The position numbers and the translations under genes are program-made. 64,000 nt of DNA from Paludibacter sp. (GTDB taxonomy: Bacteria; Bacteroidota; Bacteroidia; Bacteroidales; Paludibacteraceae), in contig NZ_WASO01000015.1 in NCBI RefSeq assembly GCF_009712605.1, positions 124,001 to 188,000 on the forward strand. Reading direction: 5' to 3'. Positions 26,835-36,778 of the stretch are shown here, piece after piece. The notes under the pieces are model-generated. The model was not told where the DNA came from, did no database searches, and saw nothing but the letters and a program-made list of their open reading frames with translations. Numbering within the stretch: position 1 is the stretch's first letter; each line of letters begins with the position of its first letter.

Positions 26835-27476
26835 TTATTTATGAGAGGGTTGCCATTTTGCAGGGTCATGGCGCCACTCCTGTAGAGTTTTAATTTCAGC
26901 TTCGTCAATATAGTCGGTTGCAAGAGCTACATCCAAAATGGCATCGTAGTTGCTTAATGTCATGCAATTAACGTTTGCGTCTTTGAATTGTTTTTCTGCA
27001 ACAGGGAAACCGTATGAAAATATCGCGAGCATACCGATTACCTCGCTACCGTCGTTGCGGATCGCTTCAACGGCTTTCAGACTGCTACCGCCTGTAGAAA
27101 TAAGGTCTTCGATAACAAGTACTTTGCTGCCGGGACGCAAGTCACCTTCAATCAGGTTTTCAAGTCCGTGATCTTTTGGTTTTGAACGAACGTAAACAAA
27201 AGGCAAGCCGAGTTCTTCGGCAACCATAGCACCCTGAGCGATAGCACCTGTCGCAACGCCAGCAATAGCTGTAGCTTCGCCAAAATGTTCGCAAACTAAG
27301 CGTGCCAGTTCTATTTTGATGAAATTTCTGATTTCCGGATACGAAAGGGTTTTACGATTGTCGCAATAGATAGGCGACTTCCAACCCGAGGCCCATGTAA
27401 AAGGATTGTTCGGCTGTAATTTTACAGCTTTTACCTTCAATAATTTTTCTGCAACAATTTGTTCTAAAAGTTTCAT
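26835..27476 (-). CDS. pyrE: Orotate phosphoribosyltransferase
   Basis: The 213-residue enzyme joins orotate and PRPP to orotidine 5'-phosphate in pyrimidine synthesis. The PRPP loop VLVIEDLISTGGS is intact. The N-terminal NPFTWASGWKSPIYCDNR and the loop RSKPKDHGLENLIEG with its Lys/His residues match PyrE. A -7 box lies about 130 bases upstream. It probably heads the operon with the SRPBCC gene and argH. Confidence 0.96.
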   Translation of the reverse strand: MKLLEQIVAEKLLKVKAVKLQPNNPFTWASGWKSPIYCDNRKTLSYPEIRNFIKIELARLVCEHFGEATAIAGVATGAIAQGAMVAEELGLPFVYVRSKPKDHGLENLIEGDLRPGSKVLVIEDLISTGGSSLKAVEAIRNDGSEVIGMLAIFSYGFPVAEKQFKDANVNCMTLSNYDAILDVALATDYIDEAEIKTLQEWRHDPAKWQPSHK

Positions 27477-27606
27477 GAGAAGTGTAAGTGTAATATGATG
27501 TGATCAAGGGAAATTGATCTTTGATTCAAATGTCTGATTAATAGTGGTTTTGTTTTTGTTTGTCAGGGATGCGTTTCGTATGCGTTCCAATTCACAAAAA
27601 CTAGTG

Positions 27607-27614
27607 CAAAGATA
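27607..27614 (-). promoter_or_regulatory. -7 box of pyrE
   Basis: The minus strand reads TATCTTTG (TAnnTTTG class), implying a pyrE leader of about 120 bases. I saw no clear attenuator in that leader. Confidence 0.5.
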
Positions 27615-27710
27615 CTGATTTCATGGGCAAGTTTTATGGTCTGAAGATAAAAAAATATAGAACTAATTATTAACAACCTTAATCTGCCGGTTTCTTGGAA
27701 TTATTATGGT

Positions 27711-27718
27711 TAATTTTG
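27711..27718 (+). promoter_or_regulatory. -7 box of mnmD
   Basis: TAATTTTG (TAnnTTTG class) lies 20 bases before the mnmD ATG, implying a very short leader. Confidence 0.5.
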
Positions 27719-27738
27719 TGAGCTAAACTCGCTTTTTT

Positions 27739-28398
27739 ATGCAAGAGATTCAATTTCAACTGACGGAGGACGGCTCGCACACACTTTATTTGCCGGAAAT
27801 GGATGAACATTACCATTCTGTTCACGGTGCTGTTCAGGAATCCCGTCATGTTTTTATTAGCGCGGGATTTGAAGCTTGTCGGTCTCAATCGCCCCGGATT
27901 TTTGAGGTGGGCTTCGGGACTGGTCTAAATGCGCTGTTGACAGCCGTTGAAGCGGAAAAATCACAACGCAGGGTGGCTTATACTTCGGTCGAACTTTATC
28001 CTCTGTCGCTGGATCAGGCCGGGAAACTCAACTATGGCGCGATGCTGGATGCAGATTCTCTTTTTGCAGCTTTGCACGATGCTTCGTGGAACGAGTGGAG
28101 TTCGATTACGCCCTGGTTTGATCTGAAAAAAGTTGAAGCCGATTTTTCAGTCATGCAATTACCCGAAAACGAGTACGATTTGATCTACTTTGACGCATTT
28201 GCTCCAAACAAGCAAGAAGATTTGTGGCAACCCGAAATTTTTGACCGTCTTTTTCATAGTCTTAAATCTGGGGGCGTTTTTGTAACTTATTGTGCAAAAG
28301 GCATTGTGAGGAGAATGTTGCAGGCTTCCGGATTTTTGGTGGAACGTTTGCCGGGACCTCCGGGAAAACATGAGATGTTGCGTGGAAGGAAGGCCTGA
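27739..28398 (+). CDS. mnmD: tRNA (5-methylaminomethyl-2-thiouridine)-methyltransferase MnmD
   Basis: The 219-residue SAM-dependent enzyme methylates the wobble uridine side chain of tRNAs in the mnm5s2U pathway. It corresponds to the methylase half of E. coli MnmC without the FAD oxidase half, as is usual for MnmD. The SAM-binding motif FEVGFGTGLNALLT, DLIYFDAFAPNKQEDLW and the C-terminal LPGPPGKHEMLRG are typical. It is divergent from pyrE and 95 bases before the next + strand frame. Confidence 0.92.
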   Translation: MQEIQFQLTEDGSHTLYLPEMDEHYHSVHGAVQESRHVFISAGFEACRSQSPRIFEVGFGTGLNALLTAVEAEKSQRRVAYTSVELYPLSLDQAGKLNYGAMLDADSLFAALHDASWNEWSSITPWFDLKKVEADFSVMQLPENEYDLIYFDAFAPNKQEDLWQPEIFDRLFHSLKSGGVFVTYCAKGIVRRMLQASGFLVERLPGPPGKHEMLRGRKA

Positions 28399-28499
28399 TT
28401 TTGGGTCTTTTTTGCTATTTTTGTAGGTTGGTTTTGCCCAAAAACAGAGTGGAGTATTCTTTGATTTGTGAGGATTTAATATTTTGATAAACAGTGCTT

Positions 28500-29030
28500 A
28501 TGGTTTGTTTTGAGGCTTATTTATCTCAAACGATACGTAGAAAAGAAATTGACTTTTTGGCGGAGGTGGTGGCTTCTGACCCTAAGCGATTACACGAACT
28601 TATTTGTCTCGTAGAGCACGAGGATCAGCAAATCGGATGGCATGCAGCTTGGTGTCTGGAAAAACTGTTTGAAAAATATCCCGAATTATTCACTTCTCCA
28701 ATGCTGGACAGGATTACAGAAATTGCCATCGAAACAAAAAGAGAAGGCACCCGGCGTCTGATGTTGAGTATTTTGAGAACGGCTGATTTGCCTGTCGTTT
28801 TGCCTGTTGAGCTTATCAATAAAGCTTTCGAATGGATATTGTCCGAAGTTTCGGCTATAGCGGTGAAGGCTTTGAGCATACACTATCTGTTGCGGGTTTG
28901 TAAGCGGGAGCCTGACCTGCTCCCCGAACTTCAATTGTGTGTATCGCAATTGCTGGATAACACAGACTCTCCGGGTATCCGCTCGGTGGCGAAAAAAGTA
29001 ATGAAAGCCAACATCTTAAACTGTAAATAA
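28500..29030 (+). CDS. Unknown HEAT-like helical protein
   Basis: About 176 residues, nearly all predicted helical, with paired helices such as [28 protein letters not shown] and [15 protein letters not shown] that resemble HEAT/adaptin-like repeats. No catalytic motif, signal peptide or membrane segment is seen. A GTG at 28494 gives two more residues; the ATG at 28500 is preferred. The uvrA start follows 9 bases after the stop, so it is probably the first gene of a two-gene transcript with uvrA, but no link to DNA repair is visible in the sequence. Confidence 0.7.
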   Translation: MVCFEAYLSQTIRRKEIDFLAEVVASDPKRLHELICLVEHEDQQIGWHAAWCLEKLFEKYPELFTSPMLDRITEIAIETKREGTRRLMLSILRTADLPVVLPVELINKAFEWILSEVSAIAVKALSIHYLLRVCKREPDLLPELQLCVSQLLDNTDSPGIRSVAKKVMKANILNCK

Positions 29031-29039
29031 TTATTGTAA

Positions 29040-31871
29040 ATGCAACAAGATATAGAAGAAAATGAGTTGATTGAGGTGTATGGTGCCCGGGTACACAACC
29101 TGAAGAATATTGATGTGACCATACCCCGCAATAAACTGACGGTGATTACCGGATTGAGCGGTAGCGGCAAATCATCGCTGGCTTTTGATACTATTTTTGC
29201 CGAAGGTCAGCGTCGTTATATCGAGACGTTTTCTGCGTATGCCCGCAATTTTCTCGGAAATCTGGAACGCCCCGATGTGGATAACATCACAGGATTGAGT
29301 CCGGTAATTTCTATCGAACAAAAGACTACCAACAAGAATCCCCGTTCTACAGTAGGAACAACAACCGAAATATACGATTTTTTCCGTCTGCTTTTTGCCC
29401 GTGCCGGAGAAGCTTATTCTTATGTAAGCGGGGAAAAGATGGTGAAATATACCGACGAAGAGATTCTCAGACTCATCTTTAAGCACTACGATGGTAAGAA
29501 AACTTATATTCTGGCGCCTTTGGTTCGGAACCGCAAGGGACATTATAAAGAGTTGTTTGAGCAAGTCAGAAAGAAGGGATACCTGCATGTACGAATCGAT
29601 GGACAGATAAAAGAAATTATGCCGGGAATGCGGGTCGACCGCTATAAAAATCACGATATAGAGCTGGTGATTGATAAATTGGTGGTTGCCGAGCAGGATG
29701 ACCGTCGGCTCAAATCTTCTATCGGAACCGGGATGCATCAGGGCAATGGAACTATCATGTTGCTGGATTACGCAACCAACGATGTCCGCCATTTTAGCCG
29801 TCAATTGATGTGCCCAACCTCCGGTATTTCTTACAGCGAACCGGCGCCTCACAATTTCTCCTTCAATTCGCCACAGGGAGCTTGTCCTAAATGTAAGGGG
29901 TTGGGATATGTCAATCAGATTGATATCGATAAAATTATACCGGATCGTACCCTGAGTATTGCGCAAGGAGGGATCGTCCCGCTTGGTAAACATAAAAATT
30001 CGCTCATCTTCTGGCAAATAGATGCTATTGGTGCGAAATATGGGTTCAATGAAAAAACACCTATTTCGGACATTCCTGAAGAAGCGCTCGACGAAATTCT
30101 GAACGGAACAAACGAGCCGCTGAATATCAAAAACGGCTCACTGGGCGCTTCCAATTATTTTGCGTCATATGAAGGTGTTATAAAATATATTGCTCTGCAA
30201 AACGATAGTGATGCTTCTGCCACCGAGCAGAAATGGGCTTCTCAATTTGTAAAGATCACAGTTTGTCCGGAATGTAAAGGCACCAGGTTAAATGTGGAAG
30301 CGCGTCATTTCCGTATTCATGACAAGACGATTTCTGATCTGGCGAACATGGATATTACCGACTTGTACGAATGGTGTGGTACGGTGGAGCAATTCCTGTC
30401 AGACAAACAAAAAGCCATCGCGGTAGAAGTTCTGAAAGAAATTCGTTCGCGTTTGCAATTTCTGCTGGATGTGGGGTTGGGTTATTTATCGCTCAACCGT
30501 AACTCGATGTCGCTGTCGGGAGGTGAAAGCCAGCGAATTCGTTTGGCAACGCAGATTGGTTCGCAATTGGTGAATGTGTTATACATTCTTGATGAGCCAA
30601 GTATCGGCTTGCATCAACGGGATAACGAACGCCTGATCGATTCTCTGAAAAAATTGAGGGATACAGGCAACTCTGTAATAGTGGTAGAGCACGACCGTGA
30701 TATGATGCTGGCTTCCGATTACGTTATTGATCTCGGGCCACGGGCGGGTCGTCATGGTGGCGAACTCGTTTTTGCCGGGACTCCGGCTGAAATGTTGAAA
30801 TGCAGTACCCTGACATCAGATTATTTAAACGGTAAACGCAAAATTGAATTGCCGGCTCAACGTCGTAAAGGCAGCGGTACGTTCCTTACATTGAAAGGAG
30901 CAACTGGTAATAATCTTAAAGGAGTGGATGTCTCATTTCCATTGGGAACGCTTATTTGTGTGACCGGAGTTTCAGGAAGCGGCAAGTCTACTTTGGTGAA
31001 TGATACCTTGCATCCGATATTGAGTCAGAAGTTCTATCATTCATTGCAGGATCCTCTTCCTTACGAGAGCATAGAAGGATTGGAGCATGTGGATAAGGTG
31101 ATTGATGTGGACCAGTCTCCGATCGGGCGAACTCCACGGTCCAATCCGGCGACTTATACCGGAATCTTCTCTGATATCCGTAACTTGTTCGTTACCCTAC
31201 CGGAGGCCAAAATCCGGGGATATAAACCCGGACGTTTTTCGTTCAATATCGCAGGTGGTCGTTGCGAAACCTGTGGTGGAAATGGTTACAAGACAATCGA
31301 AATGAATTTTTTGCCGGATGTACTTGTGCCGTGCGAAGAATGTCACGGAAAACGCTACAACAGGGAAACACTGGAAGTTCGCTATAAAAGCAAGTCTATT
31401 GCAGATGTGCTGGATATGACGATTAATCAGGCCGTCGAGTTTTTTGAGGCTCTTCCTTCAATATCGCACAAGCTGAAGGTGCTGCAGGATGTTGGACTGG
31501 GTTATATAAAGGTAGGACAACCGTCATCTACTCTGTCGGGAGGGGAAAGTCAACGGATCAAGCTGGCCGCCGAATTGGCAAAAAAAGATACAGGGAATAC
31601 CGTATATATATTAGATGAACCAACTACCGGGTTACATTTTGAAGACATCCGTGTACTATTAAGCGTTCTCAATCGTTTAGTAAACAAAGGCAACACGGTG
31701 ATTGTGATTGAACATAATTCGGATGTGATTAAATCTGCCGATTATATTATCGATCTTGGACCGGATGGTGGAAAAGCCGGAGGGCAAATTATGGACACCG
31801 GAACTCCCGAAGAAATAGTTCAAAAATCAAAGAGTTGCACAGCTGTTTTTCTGAAAAACGAACTGATTTAA
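29040..31871 (+). CDS. uvrA: UvrABC excinuclease subunit A
   Basis: The 943-residue DNA damage sensor of nucleotide excision repair loads UvrB onto lesions. Two ABC ATPase modules are present: Walker [10 protein letters not shown] near residues 38-46 and GVSGSGKST near 643-651, each with its signature LSGGESQRI and Walker B ILDEP. Zinc motifs are seen as [27 protein letters not shown] and [10 protein letters not shown]. Length is normal. The stop is followed by a 270-base gap before the two-component genes. Confidence 0.98.
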   Translation: MQQDIEENELIEVYGARVHNLKNIDVTIPRNKLTVITGLSGSGKSSLAFDTIFAEGQRRYIETFSAYARNFLGNLERPDVDNITGLSPVISIEQKTTNKNPRSTVGTTTEIYDFFRLLFARAGEAYSYVSGEKMVKYTDEEILRLIFKHYDGKKTYILAPLVRNRKGHYKELFEQVRKKGYLHVRIDGQIKEIMPGMRVDRYKNHDIELVIDKLVVAEQDDRRLKSSIGTGMHQGNGTIMLLDYATNDVRHFSRQLMCPTSGISYSEPAPHNFSFNSPQGACPKCKGLGYVNQIDIDKIIPDRTLSIAQGGIVPLGKHKNSLIFWQIDAIGAKYGFNEKTPISDIPEEALDEILNGTNEPLNIKNGSLGASNYFASYEGVIKYIALQNDSDASATEQKWASQFVKITVCPECKGTRLNVEARHFRIHDKTISDLANMDITDLYEWCGTVEQFLSDKQKAIAVEVLKEIRSRLQFLLDVGLGYLSLNRNSMSLSGGESQRIRLATQIGSQLVNVLYILDEPSIGLHQRDNERLIDSLKKLRDTGNSVIVVEHDRDMMLASDYVIDLGPRAGRHGGELVFAGTPAEMLKCSTLTSDYLNGKRKIELPAQRRKGSGTFLTLKGATGNNLKGVDVSFPLGTLICVTGVSGSGKSTLVNDTLHPILSQKFYHSLQDPLPYESIEGLEHVDKVIDVDQSPIGRTPRSNPATYTGIFSDIRNLFVTLPEAKIRGYKPGRFSFNIAGGRCETCGGNGYKTIEMNFLPDVLVPCEECHGKRYNRETLEVRYKSKSIADVLDMTINQAVEFFEALPSISHKLKVLQDVGLGYIKVGQPSSTLSGGESQRIKLAAELAKKDTGNTVYILDEPTTGLHFEDIRVLLSVLNRLVNKGNTVIVIEHNSDVIKSADYIIDLGPDGGKAGGQIMDTGTPEEIVQKSKSCTAVFLKNELI

Positions 31872-31933
31872 GAAAAAAGCGGTATGATAATGGCACAAAT
31901 CATACATTTGTGTGTTACTTTTGAGGTCTAAAT

Positions 31934-32057
31934 GTTAAAATAGAGGGTGAAAATTAACACAAATTCGTGCTTTTAACTATAAGGCAGGTTAAAAAGTTAA
32001 ATCCAAGCCCTCATTTTCTGAAATGTTAAAATCTAGGCGCGTTAAATCTTGTTAAGT
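31934..32057 (+). promoter_or_regulatory. Cluster of GTTAA motifs in the leader of the two-component genes
   Basis: Eight copies of GTTAA lie in 124 bases: forward at 31934, 31988, 31996, 32025, 32041 and 32051, reverse (TTAAC) at about 31954 and 31973. Most extend to GTTAAA(A/T). The gap 31872-32142 also holds TACATTTG (31903-31910), TACTTTTG (31916-31923) and TAATTTTG (32083-32090), all matching the -7 consensus. The array may bind the response regulator encoded downstream. Confidence 0.45.
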
Positions 32058-32082
32058 AAAAATCAATCCTTCTCTTTTACAT

Positions 32083-32090
32083 TAATTTTG
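32083..32090 (+). promoter_or_regulatory. Likely -7 box of the histidine kinase gene
   Basis: TAATTTTG (TAnnTTTG class) lies 53 bases before the start codon, just downstream of the GTTAA cluster. No -33 box at the expected distance is obvious, which would fit an activated promoter. Confidence 0.5.
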
Positions 32091-32142
32091 TCAGGTATAA
32101 TATTGATGAAAAAATGTTGATTGGAGGAGAAACAGAGAATTT

Positions 32143-33645
32143 ATGAAGAAAATAGTGATTTGGATTCTCCTTGCTACAATGAGCATTACTTTTGTCGGAT
32201 TGGTGTTCATTCAGTTCCGTTATCTTTTGCAGATGTCTTCATTAATGGAGGAACAGTTTGACTCCAATGTAAAGAGAAGTCTTTATCAGGTTGCTCTTGA
32301 TCTTGAAGAATCTGAGGCTTCAAAATATCTGAATCAGGAGCTGGGAGCAGCAGAAATTGCAAAACTGGGAAAACTTACAACGTCGGCGCTGATGGACTCA
32401 AATCAGGTGGCCAGCGGAGTAAATATTGATACCACATCATTTGGATCAAAACCTACGGTTTCAATTTCGAATCCGGCATCGTCTATTCAGGCGACATCTA
32501 AATACAGACAGACTCTTTTAGCACAGGCATTTACTCATTCACGCAAATTGGTTGAGACGGTTGCCTGGCGAAGAATGAAAGAAGCTGCAGCTAAAGCGTT
32601 AGCTCAGCGCGTAAACATAAATGAATTGACGGCATTACTGCAGGAAGAATTAGCAAATAACGAAGTAATAACTCCTTATTATTTTCGTTTAATAGACAAA
32701 AAAGGTAATGAGGTCTATAATAGTTCGGCAGATAGTATTTCGGTGGTGCATAAAAATGAATACACCCAAAAATTATTCCCGAATGACCTTGTAACCGGCA
32801 AATCGGCTTATCTGGCAGTAGGTTTTCCTATCAAGAAAAACATGTTTCGCAACTCTTTGACGTTATTATTACCATGGGCTATATTGTCGTTTATATTGCT
32901 GATTTCGTGCATGGTTTCCATATGGTTGATTTTTAGGCAAAGAAGATTGAATGAAATAAAGAATGATTTTGTAAGCAATATGACCCATGAGCTGAAAACT
33001 CCGGTTTCGACTATTTCATTGGCGGCTCAGATGCTTGCAGATCCGGCTGTGTCCAAAACGACGGACACGCTGAAGTATTACACACGGGTAATTGTCGATG
33101 AAACAAAACGATTGAGCTTTCACATTGAGAAAGTCCTTCAGATGTCGACATTTGAACGGGGTAATGGGAATCTCAAAATGACCGAGCGGGATATCAATGA
33201 TCTTCTGAATATGATCCTTGAAAATTTCTGGGTCAAGGTACATGCAAAACACGGACAGTTGATTGCAGACTTGGAAGCAGAAGAATCTTACGCTTTGGTT
33301 GATGAAACTCATTTTACGAACGTGTTATACAATTTGATGGACAATGCTGTGAAATATACACCAAGCAACCTGGTACTCACAGTGAAAACATGGAATGAAA
33401 AAGGGAATCTGATGATTTCCATTCAAGATAACGGAGTAGGAATCAAGAAGGAGTATCAAAAGCATATTTTTGATAAATTTTTCCGTGTGCCGACGGGGAA
33501 TGTTCACAACGTGAAGGGCTTTGGTCTGGGACTGGCGTATGTCAAACAGATTGTAGATGCTCATCATGGATTTATAAAAGTAGAAAGCGAACCAAATATT
33601 GGCACTAAATTTATTATCACACTACCAACTCTTAAACAAAATTAA
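32143..33645 (+). CDS. rprX: Membrane sensor histidine kinase, RprX-like
   Basis: The 500-residue kinase has a first membrane helix at about 4-26, a periplasmic sensor region to about 240, and a second helix near 245-267. The cytoplasmic part has an H-box NMTHELKTPVSTI with phospho-acceptor His282, an N-box YNLMDNAVKYT, G1 DNGVGI and G2 GFGLGLAYVKQIV. It passes phosphate to the regulator encoded 2 bases downstream. The pair resembles the Bacteroides RprX/RprY system in kinase type, regulator sequence and gene order. The symbol rests on that resemblance. The signal sensed is unknown. Confidence 0.85.
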   Translation: MKKIVIWILLATMSITFVGLVFIQFRYLLQMSSLMEEQFDSNVKRSLYQVALDLEESEASKYLNQELGAAEIAKLGKLTTSALMDSNQVASGVNIDTTSFGSKPTVSISNPASSIQATSKYRQTLLAQAFTHSRKLVETVAWRRMKEAAAKALAQRVNINELTALLQEELANNEVITPYYFRLIDKKGNEVYNSSADSISVVHKNEYTQKLFPNDLVTGKSAYLAVGFPIKKNMFRNSLTLLLPWAILSFILLISCMVSIWLIFRQRRLNEIKNDFVSNMTHELKTPVSTISLAAQMLADPAVSKTTDTLKYYTRVIVDETKRLSFHIEKVLQMSTFERGNGNLKMTERDINDLLNMILENFWVKVHAKHGQLIADLEAEESYALVDETHFTNVLYNLMDNAVKYTPSNLVLTVKTWNEKGNLMISIQDNGVGIKKEYQKHIFDKFFRVPTGNVHNVKGFGLGLAYVKQIVDAHHGFIKVESEPNIGTKFIITLPTLKQN

Positions 33646-33647
33646 CT

Positions 33648-34349
33648 ATGGACGAAAAGACCAAAATCTTGCTTTGCGAAGACGATGAAAATCTGAGCAT
33701 GTTGTTACGGGAATATTTGCAGGCAAAGGGTTATGCAACTGATTTGGCTCCCGATGGTGAAGCCGGTTATAAGGCTTTTACTAAAGAAAAATATGATATC
33801 TGTGTTCTTGACGTTATGATGCCTAAAAAGGATGGTATCGAATTGGCAAAAGATATTCGTAATTTGCAATCCGATGTGCCTATTATCTTCTTGACTGCTA
33901 AAACAATGAAAGAAGATATTCTTGAAGGTTTCAAAGCCGGTGCAGATGATTATATTTCAAAGCCTTTCAGCATGGAAGAACTTATCTTCCGTATTGAAGC
34001 TATCACCCGCCGTACAAAAGGTAAAAAGGTAAAAGAAAAAGATACCTATATCCTTGGCAAATATACCTTCGACACACAACGTCAGATTCTTGCTTTTGAC
34101 GATTCGCAAATCAAACTGACAACAAAAGAAACAGAATTGCTTACTTTGTTGGCTGCCAACGTGAACGAAATGGTAGAACGTAACTTTGCTTTACGTACTA
34201 TCTGGATTGACGACAACTACTTCAATGCACGTAGCATGGATGTTTACATCACTAAACTGCGTAAACTTTTGAAAGAAGATCCTGAAGTTGGAATTATCAA
34301 TATCCACGGTAAAGGTTACAAACTGATTGCTCCGAAAGCAGAAGAATAA
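33648..34349 (+). CDS. rprY: OmpR/PhoB-family response regulator, RprY-like
   Basis: The 233-residue regulator has a receiver domain (5-120) with acidic residues EDD near the N-terminus, phospho-acceptor Asp55 in CVLDVMMPKKDG, Thr in IIFLTAK and Lys in YISKPFS. A winged-helix DNA-binding domain follows (about 135-230) with RNFALRTIW and MDVYITKLRKLLKEDP. It should act as a transcription factor on its own promoter and others. The start is 2 bases after the kinase stop. A strong hairpin ends the operon. Confidence 0.92.
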   Translation: MDEKTKILLCEDDENLSMLLREYLQAKGYATDLAPDGEAGYKAFTKEKYDICVLDVMMPKKDGIELAKDIRNLQSDVPIIFLTAKTMKEDILEGFKAGADDYISKPFSMEELIFRIEAITRRTKGKKVKEKDTYILGKYTFDTQRQILAFDDSQIKLTTKETELLTLLAANVNEMVERNFALRTIWIDDNYFNARSMDVYITKLRKLLKEDPEVGIINIHGKGYKLIAPKAEE

Positions 34350-34369
34350 TTGGTTTCCTGAAAATACAA

Positions 34370-34406
34370 AAACGGCTGTCACGAATAAAATCGGACAGCC
34401 GTTTTG
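34370..34406. terminator. Bidirectional terminator after the response regulator gene
   Basis: Perfect 12-base arms AAAACGGCTGTC and GACAGCCGTTTT with a 13-base loop, ending in T-runs on both strands. It separates two converging genes. Confidence 0.85.
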
Positions 34407-34419
34407 TGTTTTAAATGTA

Positions 34420-35124
34420 TTATTTTCCCAGTAGAAAAATAGTGGGTCTTTTTTGTATGTCAGGCAATTGGCGTTTCCACGCGGCAACCGTTTTGGTGAC
34501 GATATACTCGGATTCGAGCGTAATATCGGCGGCGATGCACAACCTGGTTTGCGGCGAGCAATTCCGGATGATCTCTTCCACCAGTTTTATGTTCCGGTAT
34601 GGAGTTTCAATGAAAATTTGAGTTTGATTTTCAGAATAAACCCTCTTTTCCAGCATTTTTAGAGCTTTGCCTCTTTCGTGAGGTTCGATGGGCAAATAAC
34701 CGACGAATGCAAAATTTTGCCCGTTAAAGCCGGAGCCCATCAATGACAGTAAAATAGATGACGGTCCCACCAGGGGTACTACTTTGATGCTTTTTTCCTG
34801 TGCTAAACGTACCACATCGGCTCCGGGATCGGCAATGGCGGGACAACCGGCTTCGGAGATTACACCTACGTCTTTCCCTTCAAGTAGAGGCTTTAATAGA
34901 TCACTAAATTCTGTAGCGCGTGTTTGTTCGTTAAGCGTGGTAAAGGCCAGCGAGTCGATATCGATTTCGCGGTTCACCTTTTTGAGGAAGCGACGTGCTG
35001 TTCGGATGTCTTCGACGATAAAGTGTTTCAACGAATTTACTATCGTGGCATTATGAGAAGGGAGAACGCGGTTTAGATCGCATTCTCCCATGGTTGTTGG
35101 TATAAGGTAAAGAGTTCCGTACAT
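34420..35124 (-). CDS. RsmI-like SAM-dependent methyltransferase (tetrapyrrole methylase fold)
   Basis: The 234-residue protein has the tetrapyrrole-methylase fold used by RsmI, which 2'-O-methylates C1402 of 16S rRNA. Marks are GTLYLIPTTMG at the N-terminus, SEAGCPAIADPG and VVPLVGPSSILLSLMGSG. It is shorter than standard RsmI (about 280 residues) and belongs to the Bacteroidota-type paralogue often annotated only as a SAM-dependent methyltransferase. The exact substrate is therefore uncertain. It converges with the rprXY-like operon across a shared terminator. Confidence 0.82.
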   Translation of the reverse strand: MYGTLYLIPTTMGECDLNRVLPSHNATIVNSLKHFIVEDIRTARRFLKKVNREIDIDSLAFTTLNEQTRATEFSDLLKPLLEGKDVGVISEAGCPAIADPGADVVRLAQEKSIKVVPLVGPSSILLSLMGSGFNGQNFAFVGYLPIEPHERGKALKMLEKRVYSENQTQIFIETPYRNIKLVEEIIRNCSPQTRLCIAADITLESEYIVTKTVAAWKRQLPDIQKRPTIFLLGK

Positions 35125-35130
35125 TGTAAA

Positions 35131-35242
35131 TGGTTAAATGTTAATGATTAGTGGTTAGTTTGCTTTTCGGGATTAATACCTTTGAGCAAAAGATAATAGC
35201 TTTGACGTGTCACTAATAATTAACCATTAATCATTGATCATT
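35131..35242. repeat. AT-rich inverted TTAATGATTA-type repeats
   Basis: The gap between sufB and the methyltransferase gene holds TTAATGATTAGTGGTTAG (from 35141) and, 60 bases on, the opposite-strand version ending TTAACCATTAATCATTGATC. The arms are imperfect. Such TTAAT(C/G)ATTA strings are frequent in intergenic DNA of this phylum. No gene is seen in the 124-base gap. Confidence 0.4.
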
Positions 35243-35248
35243 AAAAAA

Positions 35249-36691
35249 TTATCCAACAGATCCTTCCAATGATATTTGTAATAACTTTTGAGCTTCCACG
35301 GCAAATTCCATCGGCAATTTGTTGAGAACGTCTTTTGCATATCCATTTACAATCAGTCCAATAGCATCTTCGGTAGAGATTCCGCGTTGATTACAGTAGA
35401 AAATCTGATCTTCGCCGATTTTTGAAGTGGTAGCTTCGTGTTCAATCTGAGCCGAGTCGTTGCTTACTTCCATATAAGGGAAAGTGTGAGCTCCGCATTC
35501 ACTACCCAACAGCAGACTGTCGCATTGGGAATAGTTGCGGGCATTCTCGGCTTTCTGTGATACCCGAACCAATCCGCGGTAGCTGTTCTGACTTTTGCCA
35601 GCAGAAATTCCTTTGGAAACAATATGACTTTTGGTGTTTTTGCCAAGGTGAATCATTTTGGTTCCGGTGTCGGCCTGCTGGTAGTTATTGGTAACGGCTA
35701 CAGAATAAAATTCGCCGGATGAGTTATCGCCGGCCAGAACGCAGCTGGGATATTTCCAGGTGATGGCTGAGCCTGTCTCTACCTGTGTCCACGATACTTT
35801 AGAAGCAACGCCTTTGCAAAGAGCCCGCTTGGTTACGAAGTTGTAGATGCCGCCTTTGCCGTTCTTGTCGCCGGGATACCAGTTCTGAACAGTAGAATAT
35901 TTCACTTCGGCGCGATCGTGTATGTAAATCTCAACAATCGCTGCGTGGAGCTGGTTTTCGTCACGCATCGGAGCCGTACAACCTTCAAGGTACGAAACGT
36001 AGCTGTCGTCTTCTGCAACGATCAACGTGCGTTCAAACTGTCCGGTGTTTTTTGCGTTGATACGGAAGTAGGTCGATAATTCCATCGGACAACGAACGCC
36101 TCTTGGAATATAAACGAACGAACCATCGCTGAATACAGCCGAGTTGAGCGCTGCAAAATAGTTATCGCGGTAATAAACCACCGATCCGAGGTATTTTTTT
36201 ACCAGATCGGGATAATCTTTCACCGCTTCGCTGAATGAGCAGAAGATAATGCCAAGTTCGGCCAAAGTTTCGCGGAAAGTAGTTTTCACCGAAACACTAT
36301 CCATTACCGCATCCACGGCAATCCCCGACAATTGTTTTTGTTCATTCAACGAGATTCCGAGCTTGTCGAAAGTTTTCAACAGTTCCGGATCTACTTCGTC
36401 CAGCGATTTCGGAGCATTCTTTTTAGGCGCTGCAAAATAGACTATGTCCTGATAGTTTATTTCCGGGATTTTCAGATGAGGCCAGTGTGGCATTTCCATC
36501 GTCAACCAATGGTTGTATGCGTCGAGACGGAATTGAAGCAGCCACTCGGGCTCTTCTTTTTTCTGCGATATAAGCCGTATGATGTCTTCGTTCAGACCTT
36601 TGGGGATTATTTCGGTTTCTATATCAGTGACAAAACCGTATTTGTATTCTTTGTCGGTTAAGTCGGTGATGTTTTGAATGTTATCTGACAT
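35249..36691 (-). CDS. sufB: Fe-S cluster assembly scaffold SufB
   Basis: The 480-residue protein is the SufB subunit of the SufBCD scaffold that builds iron-sulfur clusters in the cytoplasm. The family core is clear: [58 protein letters not shown]-like [11 protein letters not shown], and the C-terminal [18 protein letters not shown]. Neither sufC nor sufD is adjacent: the next gene downstream on this strand is the methyltransferase, and the PPTase gene lies 87 bases upstream. Either the operon is split in this genome or the partners are elsewhere. Confidence 0.96.
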   Translation of the reverse strand: MSDNIQNITDLTDKEYKYGFVTDIETEIIPKGLNEDIIRLISQKKEEPEWLLQFRLDAYNHWLTMEMPHWPHLKIPEINYQDIVYFAAPKKNAPKSLDEVDPELLKTFDKLGISLNEQKQLSGIAVDAVMDSVSVKTTFRETLAELGIIFCSFSEAVKDYPDLVKKYLGSVVYYRDNYFAALNSAVFSDGSFVYIPRGVRCPMELSTYFRINAKNTGQFERTLIVAEDDSYVSYLEGCTAPMRDENQLHAAIVEIYIHDRAEVKYSTVQNWYPGDKNGKGGIYNFVTKRALCKGVASKVSWTQVETGSAITWKYPSCVLAGDNSSGEFYSVAVTNNYQQADTGTKMIHLGKNTKSHIVSKGISAGKSQNSYRGLVRVSQKAENARNYSQCDSLLLGSECGAHTFPYMEVSNDSAQIEHEATTSKIGEDQIFYCNQRGISTEDAIGLIVNGYAKDVLNKLPMEFAVEAQKLLQISLEGSVG

Positions 36692-36778
36692 AATGTAAAA
36701 TTCGGGTTCAAAGTTTCAAATTTCAACGATTCCGGTTAAACGTTCGCTTGATTTTTATAGTTCTGCAGTGAACAGAGA

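Noticed and set aside
29172-30017. 281-codon minus-strand frame inside uvrA
   Set aside because: It is a shadow of uvrA, whose ATPase motifs run on the other strand.
36692-36778. Possible extra gene between sufB and the PPTase gene
   Set aside because: The gap is only 87 bases and has no start codon with a plausible frame.
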